A stretch of DNA of 64,000 nucleotides from Rubrobacter xylanophilus DSM 9941 (GTDB lineage: Bacteria > Actinomycetota > Rubrobacteria > Rubrobacterales > Rubrobacteraceae). A program made the translations under genes and the position numbers. Positions 46,145 to 54,931 of the stretch are shown piece after piece; position 1 is the stretch's first letter; each line of letters starts with the position of its first letter. The notes under the pieces are model-generated. The model had not been told where the DNA came from. It worked only from the letters and a program-made list of their open reading frames with translations, and made no database searches. Location: contig NC_008148.1 of assembly GCF_000014185.1 (NCBI RefSeq), forward strand, positions 1 through 64,000, written 5' to 3'.

Positions 46145-46570
46145 ATGGTCAGCTTCAACCGGGTGATACTCGCGGGCAACCTCACGCGGGACCCCGAGCT
46201 CAGGTTCACCAGCGACGGGGTGCCGGTGTGCTCCTTCGGCATAGCGGTAAACCGGGTGCGCTCCAGGAACGAGGAGGTGGACTTCTTCGACGTCTCGGCC
46301 TGGCGCGAGCTCGGCGAGACCATCGCCAACTACAAGAAGAAGGGCGACCCGATCCTGATCGAGGGTCGCCTGCAGTACCGGACCTGGGAGGCCCAGGACG
46401 GCACGCGGCGCTCGAAGGTGGACATCGTGGCGGACAACGTCCAGTTCCTCGGGCGCGGCGGAGACCCGGGCGAGGGGGGTGGCTCCTCCGGCGGCCAGGG
46501 CCGGCGCGGGCGCGGCGCCGGCGACGAGGTGGACATCAACGAGTCGGACTTCGACGACATCCCCTTCTAG
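46145..46570 (+). CDS. ssb: Single-stranded DNA-binding protein
   Basis: A 141-residue SSB: an N-terminal OB fold (VSFNRVILAGNLTRDPELRFTSDGVPVCSFGIAVNRV, 1-105), a short Gly/Arg linker, and the acidic protein-binding tip DFDDIPF. It coats ssDNA in replication and repair. The ATG follows a purine-rich leader (GAGAAAGGAAAGG). It stands after the operon of the MBL lipoprotein, whose stop is 79 bases upstream, and near the DnaD-DnaI cluster. A possible -10 is GATACT at 46098-46103. It overlaps the convergent gene by four bases. This may be one of several SSB paralogues. Confidence 0.93.
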   Translation: MVSFNRVILAGNLTRDPELRFTSDGVPVCSFGIAVNRVRSRNEEVDFFDVSAWRELGETIANYKKKGDPILIEGRLQYRTWEAQDGTRRSKVDIVADNVQFLGRGGDPGEGGGSSGGQGRRGRGAGDEVDINESDFDDIPF

Positions 46571-47430
46571 AGGGACGAGAGGAAGCCAGCCGCCGCCCCG
46601 AGCTCCGCGGCGAGCCGCTCCGGCTCGTCGGCGGCGAACCGGACGCACCCGGCGGGGCCGCGGGCCCTGAGGAGCCCCCGCGCGCTTGCGGGCGAGCGCA
46701 GGCGCAGCGAGAGGTCCGTCCGCCCGCCGACCGGGATCGAGATCTCTCCCTCCTCCCGCGAGAAGGCGAGGCCCTCGGCCGGGAAGAGGAGGGAGGTCTT
46801 TCCGGCGGGGCGGGCGGGGTGGAGCAGGACCTCGCGGATCTCTGCGTAGGGCACGAAGACCTCCGCGTGGGCGCCGTAGCGCAGCCGGATCCCGTCCCCC
46901 TCCAGCCGGTGGGGCAGGAGTGAGAGGGAGGCACAGAGGCCCGCCAGCCACAGCAGCGCGTAGACCTCGAGGGCCAGGAGCGCCCACCCGAGGGACGGCC
47001 ACGGGGAGAGCAGGTGGACGAGCAGGTGCGCCGCCCCGAGCTCCGCGGGCGAGAGGAGGAGCACGAGGGGGACGAGCACGCGCAGGGAGGAGCGCCGGTG
47101 GTAGGGGAACTCGCCGCTTTCGGGCTCTCTCCCGCCGAGCGCCCGGCGCAGGAGGCACCAGAGGACGATTTGCTCGGCCACGACCAGGCGCGCCGCCGCG
47201 GAGGGCATCACGGCGGAGAGCGCCTTCTCCGCGGCCTCCCGCCGCCCGCGCCCCTTCCTCCGCATCCTCCGGAAGCCCAGGAGCACGACGCCACCGGACG
47301 CGAGCGCCAGGAGCCCCTCGAGCGCCGCAGCGGCGAGCACGGCCTCCCGCAGGCCCAAAGCCCCCACCCAGAGGAGGGCGAGCGGGAGCAGCGCCGCGAG
47401 GAGGGGCGCGAGCCGCAGCACCCGCCTCAT
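46567..47430 (-). CDS. Membrane protein encoded with a MerR regulator
   Basis: A 287-residue protein with about four N-terminal and central membrane helices (LAPLLAALLPLALLWVGALGL, ALEGLLALASGGVVLLGF, SLRVLVPLVLLLSPAELGAAHLLVHLLSP, LALEVYALLWLAGLCASLSLL) and a C-terminal soluble PH-like beta domain (RLEGDGIRLRYGAHAEVFVPYAEIREVLL). Family not recognised. Its ATG overlaps the MerR gene stop by four bases, so it is the likely regulated partner of that regulator. It ends overlapping ssb. Confidence 0.7.
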   Translation of the reverse strand: MRRVLRLAPLLAALLPLALLWVGALGLREAVLAAAALEGLLALASGGVVLLGFRRMRRKGRGRREAAEKALSAVMPSAAARLVVAEQIVLWCLLRRALGGREPESGEFPYHRRSSLRVLVPLVLLLSPAELGAAHLLVHLLSPWPSLGWALLALEVYALLWLAGLCASLSLLPHRLEGDGIRLRYGAHAEVFVPYAEIREVLLHPARPAGKTSLLFPAEGLAFSREEGEISIPVGGRTDLSLRLRSPASARGLLRARGPAGCVRFAADEPERLAAELGAAAGFLSSL

Positions 47431-48221
47431 CCCCGGGCCTCCAAGCGCTCCCGCACCAGCTCCAGGCAGCGCCGCTGGGCCCGGGAGAGGCGAGAGAGGG
47501 AGAGCTCGTACAGGACGCCCGAGACGTTCTCAGGCCACGCTGGGGCGTCCTGCGCGGGCGAGGGTTGCTCCGCCCAGTAGCGGGCGAACTCCTCCGCGAG
47601 CTGCTCCACCTCCGGCGAGTCCGGCGGGGCGTGGGCGAGGGCGGCGAGACGCTCCTCCAGCCCGAGCAGGCGCCGGAGGGCCTCCGGGTGCCGCGCGAGG
47701 TGGCAGGCGAGTGCCTCATGGGCCTCGCGGTAGCCCTCCGGCCACTCGAAAGCGTCGAGCAGGGACCATACCCTGCGGCCCTGCTCCAGCAGGTCGGGGT
47801 CCGCCATCTCCTCCATCCGTCGTCCGAGGCGCTCCTCCAGGAGCCGCAGAAGGAGCGGGCGCTCGGCGGACTCCTCAGGGTCCGTGCGTGAGAGGGCCTC
47901 CAGGATCGCGGCGCGCCGCCCCTCAAGCTCCCGGAGGCGGGACTCCACCTCGCCGAGGAGAAACTCCAGCACCGGGCGCAGCCCCGTCCCCGCCTCCGGC
48001 CCCTCCAGAAGCCGGCCTATCCTCTGCAGGGGAAGCCCCAGCTCCCGCAGCCGCTTTATCCGGCGCAGCCGCAGCAGCTCCCGGGCCCCGTAGAGCCGGT
48101 AGCCCGCCGCCGAGCGCTCCGGCTCCTCCAGAAGCCCCAGGCGCTCGTAGTGCCGGATCGCCCGCGGCGTCATCCCCAGGAGCCGCGCGGCCTCTCCTAT
48201 GGTGAGCTTTTCGCCGCCCAT
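47427..48221 (-). CDS. MerR-family transcriptional regulator
   Basis: A 264-residue regulator. Residues 4-72 are the MerR HTH (KLTIGEAARLLGMTPRAIRHYERLGLLEEPERSAAGYRLYGARELLRLRRIKRLRELGLPLQRIGRLL), followed by a dimerisation helix and a roughly 130-residue C-terminal helical domain with no Cys cluster, so a metal or redox sensor is unlikely; a multidrug-binding or other effector domain is possible. ATG 48221 is seven bases after TACACT, as in a leaderless gene. Its promoter has the 19-bp spacer and central dyad typical of MerR control, so it is probably autoregulated. Operon with the following membrane gene. Confidence 0.88.
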   Translation of the reverse strand: MGGEKLTIGEAARLLGMTPRAIRHYERLGLLEEPERSAAGYRLYGARELLRLRRIKRLRELGLPLQRIGRLLEGPEAGTGLRPVLEFLLGEVESRLRELEGRRAAILEALSRTDPEESAERPLLLRLLEERLGRRMEEMADPDLLEQGRRVWSLLDAFEWPEGYREAHEALACHLARHPEALRRLLGLEERLAALAHAPPDSPEVEQLAEEFARYWAEQPSPAQDAPAWPENVSGVLYELSLSRLSRAQRRCLELVRERLEARG

Positions 48222-48228
48222 CGCCCCG

Positions 48229-48259
48229 AGTGTAGGGTCTGACGTTGCGTCAAGGTCAA
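48229..48259 (-). promoter_or_regulatory. MerR-type promoter and operator
   Basis: On the minus strand -35 TTGACC (48254-48259), a 19-bp spacer, and -10 TACACT (48229-48234). Inside the spacer is a perfect dyad TGACG-TTG-CGTCA (48240-48252). A 19-bp spacer with an embedded dyad is the signature of MerR-activated promoters, where the regulator untwists the spacer. Confidence 0.7.
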
Positions 48260-48393
48260 GGTGCGGGAGGTTTGCCGGGCCCTCTAAAATGGTAGCTCTC
48301 TCCTGGTGGGGGCGGCGCCCCGGCGCGCGGGTGTAGACTCTTGGAGAGGTTTTTGGGCTTCTCTTAACGCGAGCAGGGAGGCAGAGAGCGGCT

Positions 48394-49491
48394 ATGAACG
48401 AGCGGCTGAAGAGGTTGCAGGAGATCGGGCAGAGCGTCTGGGTGGACTCGCTCTCCCGCGAGGACGTGGTGGAGGGCGGCCTGAGGCGGCTGGTGGAGGA
48501 AGGGGTGAGCGGGGTCACCTCCAACCCGACCATCTTCCAGCAGGCGATCTCCGGCTCCCCCCTCTACGACGAGCAGCTGCGGGAGCTCGCCGGGGAGGAG
48601 GAGCCCCGCGAGGTCTTCTTCCGCCTCGCCCGCGAGGACATCCGGGGGGCCTGCGACGTCCTCATGCCCGTCTACGAGCGCACCGGGGGCGAGGACGGCT
48701 ACGTCTCGCTCGAGGTCTCCCCGGACCTCGCCTACGACACCGAAGGGACCGTGGAGGAGGCCCAGCGGCTGCACGAGATGGTCGAGAGGCCCAACCTGCT
48801 CGTCAAGATCCCGGCGACCAGGGAGGGCCTGCCCGCCATAGAGGAGATGATCTCGCGCGGCCGCTCCATAAACGTCACCCTGATCTTCTCGCTCGGGCGC
48901 TACCGGGAGGTGGCCGGGGCGTACATCCGGGGCCTCCGGCGGCTCGTGGGCTCGGGCGGCGACCCCTCCCGGGTGGCCAGCGTGGCCAGCTTCTTCGTCT
49001 CCCGGGTGGACACCGAGGCCGACCGGCGGCTCGAGGCGGCCGGGCGCCCGGAGCTCAAGGGCCGCCTCGCCGTCGCAAACGCCAAGCTGGCCTACCAGGA
49101 GTTCAAGCGCATCTTCTCCGGTCCCGAGTGGGAGCGGCTCGCCTCCGCCGGCGCCCGGGTCCAGCGGCCGCTGTGGGCCTCCACCTCCACGAAGAACCCC
49201 GAGTACTCCGACGTGAAGTACGTCGAGGAGCTCGTCGGCCCGCAGACGGTCAACACCATGCCCCACTCCACCCTCCGGGCCACCATGGACCACGCCAGGG
49301 TCCGGCCCACCCTTGAGGAGGGGCTAGAGGAGGCCCGCAAGACCTTCGCGCTGGTGCGGGAGGCCGGGGTGGACTACGACGACCTGACCCGGGTGCTCGA
49401 GGAGGAGGGCGTCAGGAAGTTCGCCGACTCCTTCCAGGAGCTTCTGCGGGAGATAGAGCAGAAGGGCCGCAGGCTCGTCCGGCAGGGATAA
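48394..49491 (+). CDS. tal: Transaldolase
   Basis: A 365-residue transaldolase transferring a dihydroxyacetone unit between sugar phosphates. Seen: GVTSNPTIFQQAI near residue 42, the VSLEVSPDLAYDTEGTVEEA segment, the Schiff-base Lys in NLLVKIPAT, INVTLIFSLGRY, and STSTKNP with TVNTMPHSTLRA. The length is typical of the longer actinobacterial class. ATG 48394 has AGGGAGG about 12 bases upstream. First gene of the pentose phosphate operon; a possible -10 TAGACT lies near 48333-48338. Confidence 0.95.
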   Translation: MNERLKRLQEIGQSVWVDSLSREDVVEGGLRRLVEEGVSGVTSNPTIFQQAISGSPLYDEQLRELAGEEEPREVFFRLAREDIRGACDVLMPVYERTGGEDGYVSLEVSPDLAYDTEGTVEEAQRLHEMVERPNLLVKIPATREGLPAIEEMISRGRSINVTLIFSLGRYREVAGAYIRGLRRLVGSGGDPSRVASVASFFVSRVDTEADRRLEAAGRPELKGRLAVANAKLAYQEFKRIFSGPEWERLASAGARVQRPLWASTSTKNPEYSDVKYVEELVGPQTVNTMPHSTLRATMDHARVRPTLEEGLEEARKTFALVREAGVDYDDLTRVLEEEGVRKFADSFQELLREIEQKGRRLVRQG

Positions 49492-49519
49492 GGCAGCGAA
49501 AGGGAGGTCTCTCAGAGCG

Positions 49520-51400
49520 ATGGCGCATGTAAACCAGAAGACCGTAGACGCGACCACCCTGCGCGAGCTCGCGCAGCAGCTGAGGGTGGACTCGATCCGC
49601 GCGAGCACCACCGCCGGGTCCGGCCACCCCACCTCCTCCATGTCCGCGGCGGACCTCATGGCCGTCCTCATGGCGCGCTACCTCCGCTACGACTTCGACG
49701 ACCCGGAGAACCCCCTCAACGACCGGCTCGTCTTCTCCAAGGGCCACGCCTCGCCGCTGCTCTACTCCATGTACAAGGCGGCCGGGGCCATAACGGACGA
49801 GGAGCTGCTCTCCTTCCGCAAGTTCGGCAGCCCCCTCCAGGGCCACCCGACCCCCGCCCTCCGGTGGGTGGACGTGGCCACCGGCTCGCTCGGGCAGGGG
49901 CTGCCCATAGGGGTCGGGCTCGCGCTCGCCGGCAAGCACCTCGACCGGCTGCCCTACCGCGTGTGGGTGCTCTGCGGGGACTCCGAGATGGCCGAGGGCT
50001 CGATGTGGGAGGCCTTCCAGCACGCCGCCCACTACGGTTTGGACAACCTCGTCGCCGTCCTGGACATGAACCGGCTCGGCCAGACCCGTGAGACCATGGA
50101 CGGCTGGAACGGCGACGCCTACGCCGGACGGGCCCGGGCCTTCGGCTGGCACGCCATCCAGATCGACGGCCACGACGTGGAGGAGATCGACCGGGCCTAC
50201 GCCGAGGCGCTGGAGCAGGACAAGCCGGTGCTCGTGATCGCCCGGACCAGAAAGGGGCGCGGGGTCTCCTTCCTCGAGGACCAGCTCGGCAAGCACGGCA
50301 AGCCCGTGCCGCCGGAGCAGGCCGAGCAGGCCATAGAGGAGCTCGGCGGCGAGCGCAGCATAACCGTCGAGGTCCCGCGGCCCGACCGCAGGCCGCAGCC
50401 CCCCGTAAGGGACGGGTTCACCGGGGAGTACAGGCCCAAGCGGTGGGAGGTCGGCGACTCCGAGGCCACCCGCACCGCCTACGGCGAGGGGCTCAAGGCG
50501 CTCGGCGCCGCCCGCGAGGACGTGGTGGTCATGGACGGCGAGGTCAGCGACTCCACCCGGGCCCAGAAGTTCGCCGAGGCCTACCCCGATAGGTACTTCG
50601 AGATGTTCATCGCCGAGCAGCAGATGGTCGCCACCGCCGTCGGGATGAGCGTGCGCGGGTACGTGCCCTTCGCCTCCAGCTTCGCCGCCTTCCTCACCCG
50701 GGCCCACGACTTCATCCGGATGGCCGCCATCTCCGGGGCGAACCTGCGGCTGTGCGGCTCGCACGCCGGGGTCTCCATCGGTCCGGACGGCCCCTCGCAG
50801 ATGGGGCTCGAGGACCTGGCGATGATGCGCTCGCTGCACGGCTCCACCGTCCTGTACCCCTGCGACGCCAACCAGACGGTCAAGCTGGTGCGGGAGATGG
50901 CCGGGCTCGAGGGGATAAGCTTCCTGCGGACCACCCGCGACTCGACCCCCGTGATCTACCCCGCCGACGAGGAGTTCCCGGTGGGCGGCAGCAAGGTGGT
51001 CCGCTCCTCGGAGGAGGACGCGGTCACCGTGGTCGCCGCGGGCATCACCGTCCACCAGGCGCTGCGGGCCGCCGAGGAGCTGCAGGGGGAGGGCATCAGG
51101 GTGCGCGTCATCGACGCCTACTCGGTAAAGCCCATCGACGCCCGGACCCTCATCTCCTCGGCCCGACAGACCGCGGGCCGGGTGGTGGTCGCCGAGGACC
51201 ACTGGCCGGAGGGGGGGCTCGGCGAGGCGGTGCTCTCCGCCTTCGCCGAGAACGGGGCCCTCGACGGCCTCCGGCTCCGGCACCTGGCGGTGAGCGGCAT
51301 GCCGGGCTCCGGCAAGCCGCAGGAGCTCTTGGACGCGGCGGGGATCGGCTTCGGCGACATAGCCGGGGCGGTGCGCTCCCTGCTGGACGGCCGGGCATAA
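49520..51400 (+). CDS. tkt: Transketolase
   Basis: A 626-residue thiamine diphosphate enzyme of the non-oxidative pentose phosphate branch. Seen: ASTTAGSGHPTSSMSAADLMAVL, SKGHASPLLYS, the ThDP-binding GDSEMAEGSMWEAFQHAAHYGLDNLVAVLDMN, and the C-terminal domain with DAYSVKPIDARTLISSA. Length and single-polypeptide layout are normal. It follows tal by 28 bases and is probably co-transcribed. GGGAGG lies about ten bases upstream of the ATG. Confidence 0.96.
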   Translation: MAHVNQKTVDATTLRELAQQLRVDSIRASTTAGSGHPTSSMSAADLMAVLMARYLRYDFDDPENPLNDRLVFSKGHASPLLYSMYKAAGAITDEELLSFRKFGSPLQGHPTPALRWVDVATGSLGQGLPIGVGLALAGKHLDRLPYRVWVLCGDSEMAEGSMWEAFQHAAHYGLDNLVAVLDMNRLGQTRETMDGWNGDAYAGRARAFGWHAIQIDGHDVEEIDRAYAEALEQDKPVLVIARTRKGRGVSFLEDQLGKHGKPVPPEQAEQAIEELGGERSITVEVPRPDRRPQPPVRDGFTGEYRPKRWEVGDSEATRTAYGEGLKALGAAREDVVVMDGEVSDSTRAQKFAEAYPDRYFEMFIAEQQMVATAVGMSVRGYVPFASSFAAFLTRAHDFIRMAAISGANLRLCGSHAGVSIGPDGPSQMGLEDLAMMRSLHGSTVLYPCDANQTVKLVREMAGLEGISFLRTTRDSTPVIYPADEEFPVGGSKVVRSSEEDAVTVVAAGITVHQALRAAEELQGEGIRVRVIDAYSVKPIDARTLISSARQTAGRVVVAEDHWPEGGLGEAVLSAFAENGALDGLRLRHLAVSGMPGSGKPQELLDAAGIGFGDIAGAVRSLLDGRA

Positions 51401-51417
51401 AGAGGGGGTTTCTGCCG

Positions 51418-52335
51418 ATGGAGATAGGCATCTACGGGCTAGGGAGGATGGGCGCCAACATGGTGCGCCGGCTCCTCCGGAGCGGGGAGCACCGGGTCGT
51501 CGCCGGCAACCGCTCGCCGGGGCCGGTGGACGAGGCGGCGAAGGAGGGCGCCGAGGGCGCCTACTCCATGCAGGAGCTGGTGGACAAGCTCGAGCCCCCG
51601 CGGGTCATCTGGAGCATGGTGCCCGCCGGGGAGCCCACCGAGAAGACCCTCATGGGCTTCGCCGAGCTCGCGCAGGAGGGCGACATCCTCATCGACGGCG
51701 GCAACTCGTACTTCAGGGACTCGGTGCGCCGGGCCTCCGCGCTGCGCGAGAGGGGGCTGCGCTTCCTGGACGCCGGGACCTCCGGCGGCATCTGGGGGCT
51801 CGAGGTCGGCTACTGCCTGATGGTCGGCGGCGACAGGAGCGCCTTCGAGCACGTCGAGCCCGCGCTCAAGACCCTCGCCCCGCCCGACGGCTACGCCTAC
51901 CTGGGCGAGGCCGGGGCCGGGCACTTCGCCAAGATGGTCCACAACGGGGTGGAGTACGCCATGCTGCAGGCCTACGCCGAGGGCTTCGAGATCCTCAAGA
52001 AGAGCCCCTACGGCTACGACCTGCGGGCCCTCTCCAGCCTGTGGAACCACGGCAGCGTGGTGCGCAGCTGGCTGCTGGAGCTCGCCGAGCGGGCCTTCGA
52101 GAAGGACGCCGAGCTGCAGAGCATCCGGGGCTACGTCGAGGACTCCGGGGAGGGCCGGTGGACGGTGCTCGAGGCCATCGAGGAGGACGTGCCCGCCAAC
52201 GCCATCGCCGGGGCGCTCTTCGCCCGGTTCGCCTCGCGGCAGGAGGACTCCTTCGCGATGAAGGTGATCGCGGCGCTGCGCCGCGAGTTCGGGGGGCACG
52301 CCGTGAAGGAGGCCGGGCCGGGCGGCGGGGGATGA
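51418..52335 (+). CDS. gnd: 6-Phosphogluconate dehydrogenase (short type)
   Basis: Oxidises 6-phosphogluconate to ribulose 5-phosphate. The 305-residue length is that of the short, often NAD-preferring bacterial class (YqeC/GndA type), not the 470-residue class. Seen: IGIYGLGRMGANMVRRLL, DILIDGGNSYFRDSVRR, DAGTSGGIWGLEVGYCLMVGG, and the catalytic KMVHNGVEYAMLQAYAEGFEIL. Cofactor preference cannot be read for certain. Starts 17 bases after tkt; its stop overlaps the zwf ATG. Confidence 0.94.
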   Translation: MEIGIYGLGRMGANMVRRLLRSGEHRVVAGNRSPGPVDEAAKEGAEGAYSMQELVDKLEPPRVIWSMVPAGEPTEKTLMGFAELAQEGDILIDGGNSYFRDSVRRASALRERGLRFLDAGTSGGIWGLEVGYCLMVGGDRSAFEHVEPALKTLAPPDGYAYLGEAGAGHFAKMVHNGVEYAMLQAYAEGFEILKKSPYGYDLRALSSLWNHGSVVRSWLLELAERAFEKDAELQSIRGYVEDSGEGRWTVLEAIEEDVPANAIAGALFARFASRQEDSFAMKVIAALRREFGGHAVKEAGPGGGG

Positions 52336-53864
52336 GCGGCGTCCGGGAAGAGCTGCGGGACGCGCTGGCCGACGAGCGGCGCATCCCGCGCCCGCCCGAG
52401 CCGGCCGCGATGGTCATCTTCGGGGCCTCGGGGGATCTGACGGCCCGCAAGCTGGTCCCGGCCCTCTACGACCTGGCGGCGGCCCGGAGGCTGCCCATGG
52501 GCTTCGCGGTGGTGGGCGTCTCCCGCACGAAGATGAGCCACGAGCAGTTCCGGCAGCGGCTGCGCGGCTCGCTCGAGCGCCACCGCGCGGGGGGCTTCAG
52601 CGAGGAGGTGTGGGAGAGCTTCTCCCGCAGCATCTTCTACCTCCCCGGCGACTCCCGGCGGCCCGAGACCTACGGGGAGCTCCGGGGGCTCCTCGAGCGG
52701 CTCGACGCCGGGCGGGGGACCGGCGGCAACCGCATCTTCTACCTGGCCTCCTCGCCCTCCCTCTTCTCCCCGACCGTCGAGCGGCTCGGGGAGGCCGGGA
52801 TGAGCCGCGAGGGCGGGGGCTCCTACGTCCGGCTCGTGGTTGAGAAGCCCTTCGGGCGCGACCTCGAGAGCGCCCGGCGGCTCAACGCCGACCTGCTGCG
52901 GCACTTCCGGGAGGACCAGATCTACCGGATCGACCACTACCTGGGCAAGGAGACCGTGCAGAACATCCTGGCCCTGCGCTTCGCAAACGGGATCTTCGAG
53001 CCCGTGTGGAACCAGCACTACGTGGACCACGTCCAGATCACGGTGGCCGAGGACATCGGGATAGAGGGGCGGGGGGCCTTCTACGAGGAGGCCGGCGCCC
53101 TGAGGGACATCGTGCAGAACCACATGATGCAGCTGCTGTGCCTCACCGCCATGGAGCCGCCGGTGGCCTTCGACGCCGAGCCGGTGCGCGACGAGAAGGT
53201 GAAGGTGCTCAGCGCCGTCCGGCCCATCCCGGAGGAGCGGGTGGAGGAGGTGGCGGTGCGGGGGCAGTACGGGTCCGGCTGGATCTGGGGTGAGGAGGTG
53301 AGGGCCTACCGGGAGGAGGAGGGGGTCGCTCCCGACTCCGCCACCGAGACCTACGCGGCCCTCAAGCTCTACGTAGACAACTGGCGGTGGGCCGGGGTGC
53401 CCTTCTACGTGCGCACCGGAAAGCGGCTCCCCAAGAAGGTCACCGAGATCGCCATCCGCTTCAAGCCCACCCCTCACACCCCCTTCGCCCGCGCCGCGGG
53501 CGCCGAGCCCAACGTGCTCGTGATCCGCATCCAGCCCGAGGAGGGGGTCTCGCTCAAGATCGGGGCCAAGATCCCGGGCTCCGGTTTCGAGGTCGGCTCG
53601 GTGAACATGGACCTGCTCTACGGTACGGCCTTTCTGGAGGAGGTTCCCGAGGCCTACCAGCGCCTGCTGCTGGACCTGATGCTCGGCGACGCGACGCTGT
53701 TTATCCGGGCGGACGAGGCGGAGGCGGCCTGGTCCATCCTGGACCCCGTGCTGCGCGCCTGGTCGGGGGCGGAGGACGTCCCGGTCTACCCGGCGGGCTC
53801 CTGGGGGCCCGCGGAGGCCGACGACCTGCTCCGGCGCGACGGGAGGGGGTGGCGGAGGCCGTGA
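52332..53864 (+). CDS. zwf: Glucose-6-phosphate 1-dehydrogenase
   Basis: First, NADP-dependent step of the oxidative pentose phosphate pathway. In 510 residues: IFGASGDLTARKLVPALYDLAAARRLP (dinucleotide fold), VVEKPFGRDLESARRLN, the active-site RIDHYLGKETVQNILALRFAN, and VPFYVRTGKRLPKKVTEIAIRFK. ATG overlaps the gnd stop. Followed by opcA, which in cyanobacteria and actinobacteria is needed to assemble or activate the enzyme. Confidence 0.96.
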   Translation: MSGVREELRDALADERRIPRPPEPAAMVIFGASGDLTARKLVPALYDLAAARRLPMGFAVVGVSRTKMSHEQFRQRLRGSLERHRAGGFSEEVWESFSRSIFYLPGDSRRPETYGELRGLLERLDAGRGTGGNRIFYLASSPSLFSPTVERLGEAGMSREGGGSYVRLVVEKPFGRDLESARRLNADLLRHFREDQIYRIDHYLGKETVQNILALRFANGIFEPVWNQHYVDHVQITVAEDIGIEGRGAFYEEAGALRDIVQNHMMQLLCLTAMEPPVAFDAEPVRDEKVKVLSAVRPIPEERVEEVAVRGQYGSGWIWGEEVRAYREEEGVAPDSATETYAALKLYVDNWRWAGVPFYVRTGKRLPKKVTEIAIRFKPTPHTPFARAAGAEPNVLVIRIQPEEGVSLKIGAKIPGSGFEVGSVNMDLLYGTAFLEEVPEAYQRLLLDLMLGDATLFIRADEAEAAWSILDPVLRAWSGAEDVPVYPAGSWGPAEADDLLRRDGRGWRRP

Positions 53865-54931
53865 TCGGGGAGCTGCGCCGCGCCGGGGGCGGGGGACGGA
53901 TGAGCGTCGAGGAGGTCGAGCGCGAGCTGGCCCGCCTGAGGATGGGAGAGGACGGGCGGCTCGGGCTGCGGGCCAGCGTCCTCAACCTGATAGCGGTGAC
54001 CGGCGAGGAGACGGCGCCGCGCGTCGCCGAGGCCGTCTCCCGGCTGGCCGGGGAGCACCCCTCCCGGACGGTGCTCCTGATCTCGGACCCCGCGGGGGCG
54101 GACCGGATGGACGTGCGGCTCTCGGCCTTCTGCACCCCCCGCGGCGGCGGGACCCAGGTGTGCGCCGAGCAGATCACCATCCACGCCGAGGGGGCGCCCG
54201 CGCGGCACCTGGAGAGCATCGCCGGTCCGCTCCTGATCCCGGACCTCCCGGTTTTTTTGTTCTACACGGGGAGCTTCTCGGCCTCCTCGCCGGAGTTCTC
54301 CAGGATCGCCCGGCTGGCGGACCGCCTGATCGTGGACTCCTCCTCGTGGGACGGCTGCGGCAGCGCGTTCGGGGCGGTCGCCGAGGTGCTCTCCCGGCCC
54401 GACCTGCCGCCCGCGGGCGACCTGCAGTGGGCGACGCTCACGCCCTGGCGCACCCTGATCGCCGAGATGTTCGCCTCCCCGGAGCGCGCGGGGGAGCTGT
54501 CCGGGATAGAGGAGGTGGAGATCCGCCACGCCCCGGACGGCGAGTGCCGGGCGCTGCTGCTCGCCGGCTGGCTGGCCTCCTCCCTCGGCTGGCGGCTGGA
54601 GGCTGCCTCGGGCTCCCCCCCGGCGCGCGAGCTGCGCTTCTCGGGCCCCCCCGGAGGGGTGAGGCTCCGCATGGAGCCCGCCGCCCCGGGCGCCCGGCTC
54701 GCCCGGGTGACCCTGCGCTCCCCCGGCTGCGAGTTTCGCGTCTCGCGCAACCTGGACCGCCCGGAGGCCCGGGCGACGGTCTCGCGGGGGGGCCGGGTGG
54801 TGGGCGAGAGCACGGCGCACGTCGGGCGGTTCGACATGAGCGCGATGCTGGCCGAGGAGCTCCGCTGCCGGGGCCGCGACGCGGCCTACGAGCGGGCGCT
54901 CGGGGCCGCCGTGGAGGTGCTCGGGGCTTGA
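53861..54931 (+). CDS. opcA: OpcA, glucose-6-phosphate dehydrogenase assembly protein
   Basis: A 356-residue activator/assembly factor of Zwf. The sequence has the family pattern: VLNLIAVTGEETAPRVAEAVSRLAGEHPSRTVLLISDPAG, FCTPRGGGTQVCAEQITIHA, LLIPDLPVFLFYTGSF, LADRLIVDSSSW and LTPWRTLIAEMFASPERAG. Its presence ties the lineage to actinobacteria or cyanobacteria. GTG 53861 forms a GTGA overlap with zwf; an ATG at 53900 with GGGGGACGG upstream is a possible alternative. Confidence 0.93.
   Translation: MIGELRRAGGGGRMSVEEVERELARLRMGEDGRLGLRASVLNLIAVTGEETAPRVAEAVSRLAGEHPSRTVLLISDPAGADRMDVRLSAFCTPRGGGTQVCAEQITIHAEGAPARHLESIAGPLLIPDLPVFLFYTGSFSASSPEFSRIARLADRLIVDSSSWDGCGSAFGAVAEVLSRPDLPPAGDLQWATLTPWRTLIAEMFASPERAGELSGIEEVEIRHAPDGECRALLLAGWLASSLGWRLEAASGSPPARELRFSGPPGGVRLRMEPAAPGARLARVTLRSPGCEFRVSRNLDRPEARATVSRGGRVVGESTAHVGRFDMSAMLAEELRCRGRDAAYERALGAAVEVLGA

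Noticed and set aside
54252-54258. Run of T in opcA as a terminator
   Set aside because: It encodes VFLF in the middle of a conserved protein segment, with no hairpin before it.
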